Below, in pieces: positions 49,069 to 58,654 of a stretch of 64,000 nt of DNA. The notes under the pieces were generated by a model. It saw nothing but the letters and a program-made list of their open reading frames with translations, was not told where the DNA came from and made no database searches. Numbering within the stretch: the stretch's first letter is position 1; each line of letters starts with the position of its first letter. The DNA is from Olsenella profusa DSM 13989 (lineage in GTDB: Bacteria; Actinomycetota; Coriobacteriia; Coriobacteriales; Atopobiaceae): positions 2,356,001 to 2,420,000 of the forward strand of contig NZ_JAUSQK010000001.1 of the NCBI RefSeq assembly GCF_030811115.1, given 5' to 3'. Position numbers and translations under genes: made by a program.

Positions 49069-49746
49069 CTACGCACCAAGCAGGACGTCCCCCAGCTCAC
49101 GCACGGATCCCACCACGCGGACGGCTCCGGCATCCGCGAGCTCGCCGGGCTCTGCCGTATGGCCATACTCCACCCCGATGCATGCCACGTCGTTGTCGCG
49201 GGCGGCCTCGACGTCAAAGTGGCGGTCGCCCACCATGACGGCGTCCTCGGCAGGCACCTCCAGGCGCCCCAGCACCTCCGCAAGCGTCTCGGCCTTGGTG
49301 CCCCTATCGTCATGCTGCTTGCCCCACACCAGGTCAAAGAGGTCGAACACCCCGTCATCCCTGATGCAGCGCTCCAGGAGCGCCTGGCGTTTCGAGCTCG
49401 CCGTGGCCAGAAGACGACCCGAGGCACGGATGGCCCTGAGTAGCTCCCCCACACCGTCGAAGAGGGGCCAAGCCCGGGCGCCCGCCCTCCAGTAGAGGGC
49501 ACGGTACTCGTTGGTGATGACCCGGGCCTCCTCTGCGGAGTAGCCGAAGACCATGGTGAAGGCCTGGGGGAAGGGCGGCCCTACGAGCTTGCCGACGTCC
49601 TTGAGACGCTCCTCGGGAAGCCCATGCTCCATGAGCACCTCCCGGGCGATGGCCACGATGGCGGGCCTCGTGTCGGCGAGGGTACCGTCGAAGTCGAAGA
49701 CCACGAGGCGCTTGCTGCGAAGTCTCTCTGTCAGGGCTGACTGCAC
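49069..49746 (-). CDS. HAD-superfamily phosphatase (Gph/PpaX-like)
   Basis: A 225-residue haloacid-dehalogenase hydrolase with the nucleophile motif 'VVFDFDGTLADTRPAI', motif II Ser/Thr in 'LLATASSKRQALLERC', a Lys in 'GTKAETLAEVLGRL', and motif IV 'AVMVGDRHFDVEAARDNDVA'. Cap domain at residues ~20-90. It resembles phosphoglycolate or pyrophosphate phosphatases. The GTG at 49746 follows GGAGG; longer frames have no ribosome site. Divergent from serC. Confidence 0.85.
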   Translation of the reverse strand: MQSALTERLRSKRLVVFDFDGTLADTRPAIVAIAREVLMEHGLPEERLKDVGKLVGPPFPQAFTMVFGYSAEEARVITNEYRALYWRAGARAWPLFDGVGELLRAIRASGRLLATASSKRQALLERCIRDDGVFDLFDLVWGKQHDDRGTKAETLAEVLGRLEVPAEDAVMVGDRHFDVEAARDNDVACIGVEYGHTAEPGELADAGAVRVVGSVRELGDVLLGA

Positions 49747-49875
49747 GGTGGGCCTCCAGGGGTCTCGATGGTTCGCCTGTGATGGTAACCAAACGGGAAA
49801 ATGCCACACGAACGACACGTGTGCATAGTAAGGTAACGTCTATGTCCCTACAACTAGGCAGGAGATGTCGATCCC

Positions 49876-50961
49876 ATGACACGAGTGCATAACTTCTCAG
49901 CAGGACCCGCTGCACTACCCGTGCCCGTCCTCGAGCAATGCGCACGCGAGATGCTCGACTACCAGGGCAGTGGCATGTCGGTCATGGAGATGAGCCATCG
50001 CTCTGCACTCTATCAGTCCATCTTCGACGACGCGGAGGCGACGCTCAGGCGCGTGATGGGCATCCCCGACGGCTACCGGGTGCTCTTCCTACAGGGGGGT
50101 GCCTGGCTGCAGTTTGCCGGCATCCCCCTGAACCTCATGCGCCACCGGAGGGCGGGCTATGTGGTCTCGGGCAACTGGTCGAGGAGCGCCTACGGGGAGG
50201 CCTGCCGCTACGGAGAGGCCGAGCTTCTGGCCTCGAGCGAGGACACGGGCTTCGACCGGGTGCCCGCGTTTCCGACCAGCGTGCACCAGGATCTCGACTA
50301 CGTCTATGTCTGCCAGAACGAGACCGTGTTCGGCACCATGATGCGCACCCTGCCCCAGACGGGCGACGTCCCCCTCGTGGCGGACGTCTCGAGCTGCTTC
50401 CTGAGCCAGCCTCTGGACGTGGGCCGCTTTGGGCTCGTCTATGCGGGCGCACAGAAGAACGCGGGCCCCGCCGGCACCACCATCGTCATCGTGCGCGACG
50501 ACCTCATCCAAAAGGGCCCCGCGATCGATGCCTGCCCCACCTACCTGAACTACCGGGTGCAGGCGGCCAGGGGCTCCATGCTCAACACGCCCAACTGCTG
50601 GGGCATCTACGTCAGCGGCAAGGTGTTCCATTGGGTCGAGGACGAGGGCGGGCTCGCCGCCATGGAGCGTCGCAACTGGGAGAAGGTCAACCTCCTGTAC
50701 GACTATCTGGATCAGAGCGCGCTCTTCCGGGGAACGGTGCGCAGGGAGGACCGCTCGATCTCCAACGTCTGCTTCGGGACCGGCTCCCAGGAACTGGACA
50801 ATGCCTTCGTGGAGGGCGCCGCAGAGCGTGGCATCGTCAACGTCAAGGGGCATCGCCTGGTGGGAGGCATGCGTGCGAGCTGCTACAATGCCGTCTCACG
50901 CGAGTCGGTGGAAGCGCTGCTCGCCTACATGGGGGACTTCGAGGCCGCGCACGCGGCATGA
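49876..50961 (+). CDS. serC: Phosphoserine aminotransferase
   Basis: A 361-residue class V PLP aminotransferase that makes 3-phosphoserine (serine synthesis) and possibly serves pyridoxine synthesis. 'VHNFSAGPAALPVPVLEQCA' is the usual N-terminus, the PLP Lys is in 'LVYAGAQKNAGPAGTTIVIV', and 'LQGGAWLQFAGIPLNL' and 'HRLVGGMRASCYNAV' are further family motifs. It is followed 34 bases later by serA and then a DUF1015 gene, a recurrent trio. Confidence 0.96.
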   Translation: MTRVHNFSAGPAALPVPVLEQCAREMLDYQGSGMSVMEMSHRSALYQSIFDDAEATLRRVMGIPDGYRVLFLQGGAWLQFAGIPLNLMRHRRAGYVVSGNWSRSAYGEACRYGEAELLASSEDTGFDRVPAFPTSVHQDLDYVYVCQNETVFGTMMRTLPQTGDVPLVADVSSCFLSQPLDVGRFGLVYAGAQKNAGPAGTTIVIVRDDLIQKGPAIDACPTYLNYRVQAARGSMLNTPNCWGIYVSGKVFHWVEDEGGLAAMERRNWEKVNLLYDYLDQSALFRGTVRREDRSISNVCFGTGSQELDNAFVEGAAERGIVNVKGHRLVGGMRASCYNAVSRESVEALLAYMGDFEAAHAA

Positions 50962-50995
50962 GGGCTGGGCGGCACGGCCACAGGGGGGAACGCGG

Positions 50996-52195
50996 ATGCG
51001 TTACGTAATGGTACTGGACAACATCGCCAAGGACATCACGCGCGATGGCGTGGCCGACCTGGGCGAGGGATACGAGAAGACGGACGACATCTCAACGGCC
51101 GATGCCGTCCTTGTGCGCGCAAGCGACATCCACGGCCTCGACCTGGGTGCCTCCGTCCGTTGCGTGGCGCGCTCCGGCGCGGGTGTCAACAACATCCCCC
51201 TCGAGGAGTGCGCCGAGCGCGGCATCGTGGTCTTCAACTCACCGGGCGGCAACTCGAATGCCGTCAAGGAGTTGGTCGTGGGAATGATGCTTGCCAACTC
51301 GAGGAACGTCCTTGGCAGCATCGACTGGGTGCGCGCCAACGCACGGAATCCCGACATCGTACGCGCGGCCGAGCGCACCAAGAAGGCCTTCGTGGGACAT
51401 GAGGTCGCAGGCCGCAAGGTGGGCGTCGTGGGGCTCGGGGCCGTTGGCTCCAAGGTGGCCAATGCCCTCATCCACCTGGATATGGACGTCTACGGCTATG
51501 ATCCCTACCTGTCCGTGGAGCACGCCTGGCAGCTCTCGCGCAACGTGAAGCGCGTGGACAGCCTCGAGGAGCTCTGCCACGGCGCGGACTACGTCACGCT
51601 GCACGTCCCCTCCAAGGAGGACACCGTCTACATGATGGACGCCCCCCAGCTCAAGCTCATGAACCCGGGTGGCATGCTCATCAACTATGCCCGCGCCGAT
51701 GTCATCGACGAGGATGATGTCGCCGACGCGCTCGAGAGTGGTCAGCTGGGCACGTTCGTCTGCGACTTTGCCACGCCCAAGACCGTCAGGATGCCACACG
51801 CCATCATCACGCCCCACATGGGCGCCTGCACGAACGAGGCGGAGGAGAACTGCGCCCGCATGGCGGTGAGCGAGATGAGGGACTACCTCGAGCTGGGCAC
51901 CATCAGGAACTCCGTCAACTACCCCGACTGCGACATGGGCCCCATCCGCGGCGGCGGTCGCTTTGCGGCCCTCCACGCCAACGTGCCCAACATGATTGGC
52001 CAGATCTCCGCCGTCATCGCCGCATCGAGCGTCAACATCGAGCGCATGAGGAACGAGGCGCAGGGCAAGAACGCCTACACCCTGGTGGAGACCGACGCCC
52101 CGCTCGATCGCGAGACCTATGACAGGCTTCGTGCCATCGAGGGCATCTACCGCGTGCGCGTCATCACTCCCGCGATCACGAGCCACAGGGAGTAG
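50996..52195 (+). CDS. serA: D-3-phosphoglycerate dehydrogenase with ACT domain
   Basis: A 399-residue enzyme for the first step of serine synthesis. NAD-binding motif 'VGVVGLGAVGSKVANALIHL' (~145-165), catalytic Arg in the 'INYARADVIDEDDV' region, and catalytic His in 'IITPHMGACTNEAEENCARM'. The ACT domain (~325-395) has 'NMIGQISAVIAASSVNIERM', a likely serine feedback site. This short SerA type lacks the intervening domain of longer forms. The ATG at 50996 is chosen over upstream in-frame codons inside serC because GGGGGG/A-rich sequence precedes it. Confidence 0.95.
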   Translation: MRYVMVLDNIAKDITRDGVADLGEGYEKTDDISTADAVLVRASDIHGLDLGASVRCVARSGAGVNNIPLEECAERGIVVFNSPGGNSNAVKELVVGMMLANSRNVLGSIDWVRANARNPDIVRAAERTKKAFVGHEVAGRKVGVVGLGAVGSKVANALIHLDMDVYGYDPYLSVEHAWQLSRNVKRVDSLEELCHGADYVTLHVPSKEDTVYMMDAPQLKLMNPGGMLINYARADVIDEDDVADALESGQLGTFVCDFATPKTVRMPHAIITPHMGACTNEAEENCARMAVSEMRDYLELGTIRNSVNYPDCDMGPIRGGGRFAALHANVPNMIGQISAVIAASSVNIERMRNEAQGKNAYTLVETDAPLDRETYDRLRAIEGIYRVRVITPAITSHRE

Positions 52196-52203
52196 GTGCG
52201 GCC

Positions 52204-53508
52204 ATGCGCGTGGATCCCATTGACTGCTGGAGGCCCACGCCGACGCGTGCCGCCTCCTTTGCGAGCCTCCCCTACGACGTCTTCGACCGGGCGCAGGCGC
52301 GCGCCTACGTGGAGCGCCACCCCGACAGCTTCTTGGCCATAGACCGCCCCGAGACGGCCTTCCCGCCCGACCATGACATGTACGCAGCGGACGTCTACGC
52401 AAAGGCCGCGGAGCTCCTGCGCGCTCGCGCCTCCGATGGCACGCTGCTCCACGACACCGCCGCCTGCTACTACCTCTACCGCTTGGAGCAGGACGGACAC
52501 GCGCAGGTGGGCGTGGTGGGCGCCTGTTCCATCGACGAGTACGAGGACGGCACCATCCTGCGCCACGAGAACACCACCGCGGCAAAGGAGCGGGATCGCA
52601 TCAGGCACATCGAGGCGACCGGCGCACAGACCGGCCCCATCCTCCTCACGTACCACGACGACGTCGCCGTGGACACCCTCTGCGACCTTGCCGCCACGGG
52701 AGAGCCCCTCTATGACTTCACGGATGAGGAGGGCGTCCGCCAGACGGTCTGGCGCATTGCCCGCCCCGCCGCCGTCGAGGCGCTCAGGGCCACCTTTGCG
52801 ACCATACCCCATGCCTACATCGCCGATGGGCACCACCGTGCCGCCAGCGCCGTGCGCGTGGGGAAGCGCCAGCGCGCGGAGGCGCGCGCCCGTGGCGAGG
52901 GGGGGCCGCTTCCGAGCGACCTCTTCCTGGCCGTGCTCGTTCCCGCCAGCCAGCTCAGGGTGCTCCCCTACAACCGCGTGGTCGCAGACGCCTGCGGCCT
53001 CTCCACAGACGAGCTGACCGCACGCATCGCGGCGCAGGGCTTCGTGGTGGATGGCCCCACCGAGAGCTTCCGGGAGCCTGCACGCACGGGCCAGATCGCC
53101 CTCTATGCGGGCGGACGCTGGCACATGCTGCATGCGCCCAGGGGCACGGACGATCCCTGCGACCCGGTCGCATCCCTCGACACGCAGGTGCTTCAGGAGC
53201 GCGTGCTCGGCCCCATTCTGCAGGTCAGGGACCCGCGCACCAGCAGCCGCATCCGCTTCGTGGGCGGCATCGAGGGACCTGGACGCCTCGAGGGGCTGGC
53301 GGGCACGGACGGCGTTGCCTTCTGGCTCCACCCCACCTCCGTCGAGCAGCTCATGGCAGTCTCCGACGCGGGGATGCTCATGCCTCCCAAGTCGACCTGG
53401 TTCGAGCCCAAGCTCAGGAGCGGTTTCTTCATCAGGGGGATTCGCGAGGGGCGGCAGCCCCCTGCCTCATCGTTGTTGCGTGTGCCCCATTGGACGCGCT
53501 GCCGCTGA
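52204..53508 (+). CDS. DUF1015-family protein (serine-metabolism associated)
   Basis: A 434-residue protein with DUF1015 hallmarks: 'ASLPYDVFDRAQARAYVERH' near the N-terminus, 'AYIADGHHRAASAVRVGKRQ' in the middle and 'AGMLMPPKSTWFEPKLRSGF' near the end. The family often sits beside serA and serC, and members of it have been linked to serine phosphorylation, so a role in serine metabolism is likely. About 25 residues follow the usual C-terminus. It starts eight bases after serA. Confidence 0.85.
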   Translation: MRVDPIDCWRPTPTRAASFASLPYDVFDRAQARAYVERHPDSFLAIDRPETAFPPDHDMYAADVYAKAAELLRARASDGTLLHDTAACYYLYRLEQDGHAQVGVVGACSIDEYEDGTILRHENTTAAKERDRIRHIEATGAQTGPILLTYHDDVAVDTLCDLAATGEPLYDFTDEEGVRQTVWRIARPAAVEALRATFATIPHAYIADGHHRAASAVRVGKRQRAEARARGEGGPLPSDLFLAVLVPASQLRVLPYNRVVADACGLSTDELTARIAAQGFVVDGPTESFREPARTGQIALYAGGRWHMLHAPRGTDDPCDPVASLDTQVLQERVLGPILQVRDPRTSSRIRFVGGIEGPGRLEGLAGTDGVAFWLHPTSVEQLMAVSDAGMLMPPKSTWFEPKLRSGFFIRGIREGRQPPASSLLRVPHWTRCR

Positions 53509-53582
53509 CATGCTAGTATGAGCAGGTCAACATACACTCATGTGCTTCGTCCTCTCACAAGAATGCAAGGGATGGTTCGTTC

Positions 53583-55154
53583 ATGGCAGCCAAAGGGAAT
53601 CACGACGTGCCCGTGGAAGAGACCCCCTCTCCGGACGACCGGGAGGGGGCATCCGGAGAGGAGGAGCTGGGCGCCGTGCCAGCCGTGGACGACATCGATG
53701 CGGACGAGGGCGAGCCAGACGACATCGATGACGAGCCGGATGCCATAGACGACGAGTTCGCGGACATCTCGACCGTTGCGCATGATGCCGTGCAGCCGGT
53801 CTATGTTCCCAAGCGGCGCGCGCACGCAAGGGACAGGCGCTCGTGGCCCGCCAAGGACACGGATCCCGTGGGCTATATCCCCAGCAGGCGGCACTACGGC
53901 TCCCACGCCTCTCCCGAGACCATCGCCAAGGCCGAGCGCGAGAGCTCCCGCAAGTCCAACCGCATGCCCATCATCGTCGTGTTCATCGTCCTCGCGCTCA
54001 TGGCCGGCGGTGGTGCGTTCCTCTGGCTCACCCGCCCCGTGAGCGTGACCGTCAATGGTGACGTCTACCAGGAGTCCCCTAGCTCGACCATCGCCGATCT
54101 CGTGCGGAGGCATCAGATCAAGGTGACGGCCGGCAACTACCTCGACGTCACGGGGGAGGTCATGCGCGAGGGCGCCGGTACCCCCTACACCGCCACCGTC
54201 AATGGCACCGAGCTGAGCCAGGACCAGGATTCCTCCTACCAGGTGCATGCAGGTGACAACGTGGAGATCTCTGACGGGGCGGACGTCACCGAGCCATACG
54301 CCTCCACCACGCAGACCATCCAGCCCAAGCTCAACATGAAGGGTGGCGCCGGATCGGTCGCCTACGTCTCGCAGTGGGGGCAGGTGGGCACCGTCGAGAC
54401 GCGCACGGGCTCCGAGTCGGGCAAGACGTCAGACGTCACCACGCAGGACGTGAAGGACTGCATCGTCACGCTGCACAACTGCTCACCCACAGACGGCCAG
54501 AAGCTCGTGGCCCTCACCTTCGATGACGGTCCCAGCGAATACACCCAGCGCTACATCGACATCCTCAACCGGTACGGCATCAAGGCAACCTTCTTCAACC
54601 TGGGTCAGAACATCCGTGAGCACCCCGAGCTCGCAAAGGCGATCGTGGACAGCGGCAACCAGCTGGCCTGCCACTCCGACACCCATCCCCAGCTCTCCAA
54701 GCTCGATGCGGCGTCGCTCCAGCAGGAGCTCACCAAGTCCTTTGGCGCCATCAAGGACGCCACGGGCGTGGAGACCACAATGCTGCGTCCGCCGTATGGC
54801 GACTTCCTCGAGAGCACCTGGCTCAAGACGAACGGCCTCATCTCCTACTCCATCACGTGGACCCAGGACTCCAAGGACTGGGAGCATCCGGGCGTCAACG
54901 CCATCGTCAGCAATGCGCTGGCGGGTGTGACCTCTGGCTCCATCATCCTCATGCACGACGGTGGCGGCAACCGCGACCAGGACCTGGAGGCGCTCCCCAA
55001 GATCATCGAGCAGCTCCAACAACAGGGTTACAAGCTGGTCACCATCGACGAGCTGCTGGCCTCCGACAGCTCCATCCCCACCGAGGTCGCGTCGGGCGAC
55101 GCCAAGATGCCCGACGATGCCGTATGGCCCACGGAGATCGGCGACAACACGTAG
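53583..55154 (+). CDS. Membrane-anchored polysaccharide deacetylase (NodB domain)
   Basis: A 523-residue protein: acidic, disordered cytoplasmic N-terminus (~1-125), one membrane helix 'MPIIVVFIVLALMAGGGAFL' (~128-148), a linker domain (~150-310), and a carbohydrate esterase 4 domain (~310-500). CE4 motifs are 'LVALTFDDGPSEYTQRYIDI', 'QLACHSDTHPQLSKLD', 'MLRPPYGDFLEST' and 'SGSIILMHDGGGN', all metal and catalytic residues present. It probably de-N-acetylates peptidoglycan or another surface glycan outside the membrane, giving lysozyme resistance. Confidence 0.9.
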   Translation: MAAKGNHDVPVEETPSPDDREGASGEEELGAVPAVDDIDADEGEPDDIDDEPDAIDDEFADISTVAHDAVQPVYVPKRRAHARDRRSWPAKDTDPVGYIPSRRHYGSHASPETIAKAERESSRKSNRMPIIVVFIVLALMAGGGAFLWLTRPVSVTVNGDVYQESPSSTIADLVRRHQIKVTAGNYLDVTGEVMREGAGTPYTATVNGTELSQDQDSSYQVHAGDNVEISDGADVTEPYASTTQTIQPKLNMKGGAGSVAYVSQWGQVGTVETRTGSESGKTSDVTTQDVKDCIVTLHNCSPTDGQKLVALTFDDGPSEYTQRYIDILNRYGIKATFFNLGQNIREHPELAKAIVDSGNQLACHSDTHPQLSKLDAASLQQELTKSFGAIKDATGVETTMLRPPYGDFLESTWLKTNGLISYSITWTQDSKDWEHPGVNAIVSNALAGVTSGSIILMHDGGGNRDQDLEALPKIIEQLQQQGYKLVTIDELLASDSSIPTEVASGDAKMPDDAVWPTEIGDNT

Positions 55155-55251
55155 CCTTGGATCGGGGGTCCGGGCAAACGTCCCACCCGGCGCATCGAGG
55201 CTCCTCGTTCGGGTATAAATGCTGGGTAAGCATCCCTGTCCCAGGAGTCCC

Positions 55252-57774
55252 ATGCCGTACCACACCACAGCTCAGCAGGGCCATGAGCGCGCCCCCCTCA
55301 TCGCACGGGGCGTGCTCATGGCCCTTGCCGCGCTCTTCGTCTTCCTCGCAGGCATGACGGCCGATGTCGCCTGGCTCGTCTCCGCCGTGATCTGCGTCCT
55401 TCTCGCCCTGCACGTTCGGCCGTATGATCCGCGGTCGGCCGAGGGCGATCGTACGGACGCCCTCACGTCACATCCCGATGCCACTGAGGTCGCACGGGCA
55501 TGCGAGGGGGCTCCCCCATCCGACGACACCTCGACGGAGGAGACCGTCGGGACTGACGTCCCCGGAAGCTCCCTCCCCCGTGACGAGTCTCCGACGCCTG
55601 AGGGCCCCGAGGGAGCGGCGCCCTCCCCCTCGACACGTCGGACGCCCGCCTGCTCGCAGTTCGACCTCGCCGACCTCGAGAACCGCCTAGAAGGAAGCTC
55701 CGATCCCATCGCCGAGCTCAAGCTCCTGGTTGGGGACATACGCACGCGCCAGGCATCGAGGGGTGAGGGGGGCATCCTGCTTCCCTCTGGGCTCGAGGAC
55801 TTTGCGGCCCGCATGCTCGAGGAGGCTGGGCTCTTCTCCACCGATGTGGACCTGCCGGCGTTCCAGGTGGTCGTTCCCCGCCGCAGCGGCATGTTCTACC
55901 TCAGATGGAATGGCAGCATAGCCTACCTCGCACGCCTCAGGCTCATCAGGATCGAGGCGGCGCTCAATGCGGCGCGGTCATGCGCCCTGTACTTTGCCGA
56001 CGAGGAGCCCCCCGACGAGGATGACTGCTTCCAGCTGTGCCAGAGCTTCCTCTCCTCCATCTGCGCCCAGGTGCCCTCCATCCACGTCCTGGACGAGCCG
56101 CCGGAGGGAGACCTCCCTGACACCGAGTGGACCGTGCGACACCTCTTCTCACGCGCCGTCGAGTCGCTCAAGCTCCCCTATCGCCTGGAGGTCGACTACC
56201 GCGTGAACGTGGCGGACGGCAACATGGCCATCCAGATTGGGCTGCCTGGCGAACAGGTGTTTCCTTCCTCCATGTACGTGCAGGACCTGGGTGTGGTCAC
56301 CAGCTCGCGCGAGATGCGTCGCAAGGCCGCCTCCTCCTATGCGCTCAGGCTGGCCCTGCTGCTCGCCACCTGTGCCTTCAGGACCTCGCGGAAGATCAGG
56401 CACGTGTGGGTTGCCGGCATCATGGACACGCCCAAGCGCCACTGGTGTTGCTACTCCATCGACTTCGACCGGTGGCGCTTCCAGGCGCTCGACCTCAAGC
56501 GCATGGGTGGGGGGGAGCTGGAACGGGCGCTCCATCGCTTCGTACCGCAGATGCGCTACGAGAATGGCATGCTCAAGCCCGTCGGGCAGGCGTTCCAGCC
56601 CAGCGAGCCGCGCTTCTGCCCGCCGTGGCGCCACGAGCCCGTCTCGCTCTCCGCCCGCAGAATCGCCCCGGAGCAGTCCCGTGCCTTGGGATGCGACCAC
56701 GTGTATGACCTCGCCATCGAGGAAGCCGACAAGCGCGCCCTGGTGGCCACCACCATCATGCGCCGGCTCGTGAGCTCGGACGTCAGGGACTCAACCGAGC
56801 AGAACGTGCGCATGATCCTCGACGTCGCCGGCGATGATCCCGACCCCACCGTGCGCGACGCCGCGGAGCGCACTGTCCGCGGGCTCATCGATGGCAGCCT
56901 CAAGGAGGATGTCTTCGCCGTGGGCGAGGAGTTCGTGCGGGGGGACGTCCTCTCCAGGGCGGCGGGTTCCGCGCAGCGGCTCCTGCAGGAGCACAGGGCC
57001 GCGCAGGCGCGACTGACGCTCATGCGCGCCCTCGCTACCGTGGACGAGCGGGGCGTCTACCGCGACAGCGCAGGCGTGCAGTGGCGCTACTTTGGCAACT
57101 ACGTCGATCGCGCGCTCTACAACCGCCTCTACGCCCAGCCAGGCACATCGGTCATGCTCGTGCCCGACAGCTACTTCGAATGCGTCTTCATGCTCTCGGT
57201 CGCCTGCCTCTCCGAGGGGGACGCCGCAGGTGCCCTCGTGGCGGCCCGCAGATGCCTCGAGCTTGCCCCGCTTGACCGGCGGGTACGTCTACACCTGGTG
57301 CGCTGCCTGGAGTCCTCGGGTGACAACGATGCCGCACGGCAGGAGCTGGGCGAGCTGCTCAAGATGGCCCATGACCCCGAGGGCGTGGGGATAGGATACT
57401 ACCGCATGGCCTACTTCCAGTGGCGGAGTGGCAACATCCTGGCCGCCGAGGCCTGCTACATGTGCGCCATCTCAGTCCTGAAGGGCACCTTCCCCATGGC
57501 GGCCATGGAGCTTTCGATGCTCGCCTCGCACCATCCCGACACCTATCACGAGAACATGTCGCTTGACGAGGTGGCACAGGTGCTCAGGGATGCCAATATT
57601 CCCGTCGCGCCCACCGAGCAGATGTCCAGCACCTTCATGGAGTGCACGAAGGCGTCCCTCGATGCGGAGGTCTTTCCCGTCGCACGCAACTTCATCAGCA
57701 TCCTCAGCGCCCTCTATCCCGATGACGTCATCTTCTCCATCCTACGCTCGCTCGAGGACGAGCCCGATGCCTAG
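55252..57774 (+). CDS. Large membrane-anchored protein with TPR-like C-terminus, function unknown
   Basis: An 840-residue protein. Two helices near the N-terminus ('GVLMALAALFVFLAGMTADV' and 'WLVSAVICVLLALHV') are followed by a Pro/Ser/Thr-rich acidic linker (~60-140). The middle (~140-530) is a globular region I do not recognise; the last ~250 residues contain helical pairs such as 'CLSEGDAAGALVAARRCLEL' and 'YFQWRSGNILAAEACYMCAI', which look like tetratricopeptide repeats. The start at 55252 is set by AGGAG; the frame opens at 55219. It sits between a wall-modifying deacetylase and a HAD gene. Possibly restricted to Coriobacteriia. Confidence 0.7.
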   Translation: MPYHTTAQQGHERAPLIARGVLMALAALFVFLAGMTADVAWLVSAVICVLLALHVRPYDPRSAEGDRTDALTSHPDATEVARACEGAPPSDDTSTEETVGTDVPGSSLPRDESPTPEGPEGAAPSPSTRRTPACSQFDLADLENRLEGSSDPIAELKLLVGDIRTRQASRGEGGILLPSGLEDFAARMLEEAGLFSTDVDLPAFQVVVPRRSGMFYLRWNGSIAYLARLRLIRIEAALNAARSCALYFADEEPPDEDDCFQLCQSFLSSICAQVPSIHVLDEPPEGDLPDTEWTVRHLFSRAVESLKLPYRLEVDYRVNVADGNMAIQIGLPGEQVFPSSMYVQDLGVVTSSREMRRKAASSYALRLALLLATCAFRTSRKIRHVWVAGIMDTPKRHWCCYSIDFDRWRFQALDLKRMGGGELERALHRFVPQMRYENGMLKPVGQAFQPSEPRFCPPWRHEPVSLSARRIAPEQSRALGCDHVYDLAIEEADKRALVATTIMRRLVSSDVRDSTEQNVRMILDVAGDDPDPTVRDAAERTVRGLIDGSLKEDVFAVGEEFVRGDVLSRAAGSAQRLLQEHRAAQARLTLMRALATVDERGVYRDSAGVQWRYFGNYVDRALYNRLYAQPGTSVMLVPDSYFECVFMLSVACLSEGDAAGALVAARRCLELAPLDRRVRLHLVRCLESSGDNDAARQELGELLKMAHDPEGVGIGYYRMAYFQWRSGNILAAEACYMCAISVLKGTFPMAAMELSMLASHHPDTYHENMSLDEVAQVLRDANIPVAPTEQMSSTFMECTKASLDAEVFPVARNFISILSALYPDDVIFSILRSLEDEPDA

Positions 57775-57784
57775 GCGTGAGGCG

Positions 57785-58477
57785 ATGACTCAGACGCCAT
57801 CGCTCTGGCCGCCCAGCTTCAAGGCTACCATCTTCGACTTCGATGGCACCATCTCGAACACCGCCCATCTCTGGCATGAGGTGGACGTCGCCTTCCTGGG
57901 AGCGCATGGCATCGACTTCGACGAAAGCTATGGACGTGCGCTCAACGTCTTGGGCTTTGCCGCAGGGGCACGCTATACCATCGAGCGCTACGGCCTTTCG
58001 GAGAGCGTGGAGGAGGTCTGCGAGGCGTGGACCCGCATGGGCCGTGCGCTGTACGAGACAAGGGCGACGCTCCGCCCGGGCGTCGAGGCCTACCTGCATG
58101 CGCTCAGAGCCCAGGGCATCCCCATTGGCCTTGCCACCACCAACGCGCCCTCCGTGCTCGATGCCATCCGGCACGTGGACGTGGACGGCCTCTTCGATGC
58201 GCGCGTCCACGGCGCAGAGGTCACGTGGGGAAAGGATCATCCCGACATCTATCTGGAGTGCGCCCGCCGCCTGGACGCCGCACCGAAGGACTGCATCGTC
58301 TTCGAGGACATCATCCAGGGCGTGCTCTCCGCCCACGCGGTGGGCATGCTCACCTGTGGCGTGCGCAGCAGCGACCCCATCCAACAGGTCGGGGAGCTGC
58401 AGTCCGTCTCTGACCTGTGGATCGACAGCTGGGAGGACATCACGCCCCACCCGTTTGCCTCCCCGCCCGCGCACTAG
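57785..58477 (+). CDS. HAD-superfamily hydrolase (beta-phosphoglucomutase/GS1-like)
   Basis: A 230-residue hydrolase. Motif I 'ATIFDFDGTISNTAHLWHEV', motif II Thr-Thr in 'IPIGLATTNAPSVLDAI', Lys in 'VTWGKDHPDIYLECARRL', motif IV 'CIVFEDIIQGVLSAHAVGM'. The F-E-D and helical cap place it with sugar-phosphate phosphatases or phosphoglucomutase-like enzymes. The start could also be the ATG at 57767, which overlaps the previous stop region; neither has a strong ribosome site. Confidence 0.8.
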   Translation: MTQTPSLWPPSFKATIFDFDGTISNTAHLWHEVDVAFLGAHGIDFDESYGRALNVLGFAAGARYTIERYGLSESVEEVCEAWTRMGRALYETRATLRPGVEAYLHALRAQGIPIGLATTNAPSVLDAIRHVDVDGLFDARVHGAEVTWGKDHPDIYLECARRLDAAPKDCIVFEDIIQGVLSAHAVGMLTCGVRSSDPIQQVGELQSVSDLWIDSWEDITPHPFASPPAH

Positions 58478-58479
58478 AA

Positions 58480-58505
58480 AGGTGCCTCTCGCATGAGGGG
58501 CACCT
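58480..58505. terminator. Bidirectional terminator between the HAD gene and tRNA-Ala
   Basis: AGGTGCCTCT and AGGGGCACCT form a 10-bp stem with a six-base loop. On the minus strand it is followed by TTTCT, which ends the tRNA-Ala transcript; on the plus strand by ACGGTTT, just after the HAD stop. Confidence 0.65.
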
Positions 58506-58514
58506 ACGGTTTCC

Positions 58515-58590
58515 TGGTGGAGATGAAGGGATTCGAACCCTCGGCCTCAGCGTTGCGAACGCTGCGCTCTCCCAACTGAGCTACATCCCC
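58515..58590 (-). tRNA. tRNA-Ala (anticodon CGC)
   Basis: A 76-base cloverleaf with acceptor GGGGATG/CATCTCC (one G-U type pair), D-arm TAGCTCAGTTGGGAGAGC, anticodon loop T-T-CGC-A-A, T-loop GGTTCGAATCC and encoded CCA. It lies between argS and the HAD gene. Confidence 0.94.
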
Positions 58591-58654
58591 GCGCGATTTC
58601 ACACGAAGGACAGTATGCCAAGTTCGGCCCCGTGCGTCAACCTCCGTGGCGAGT

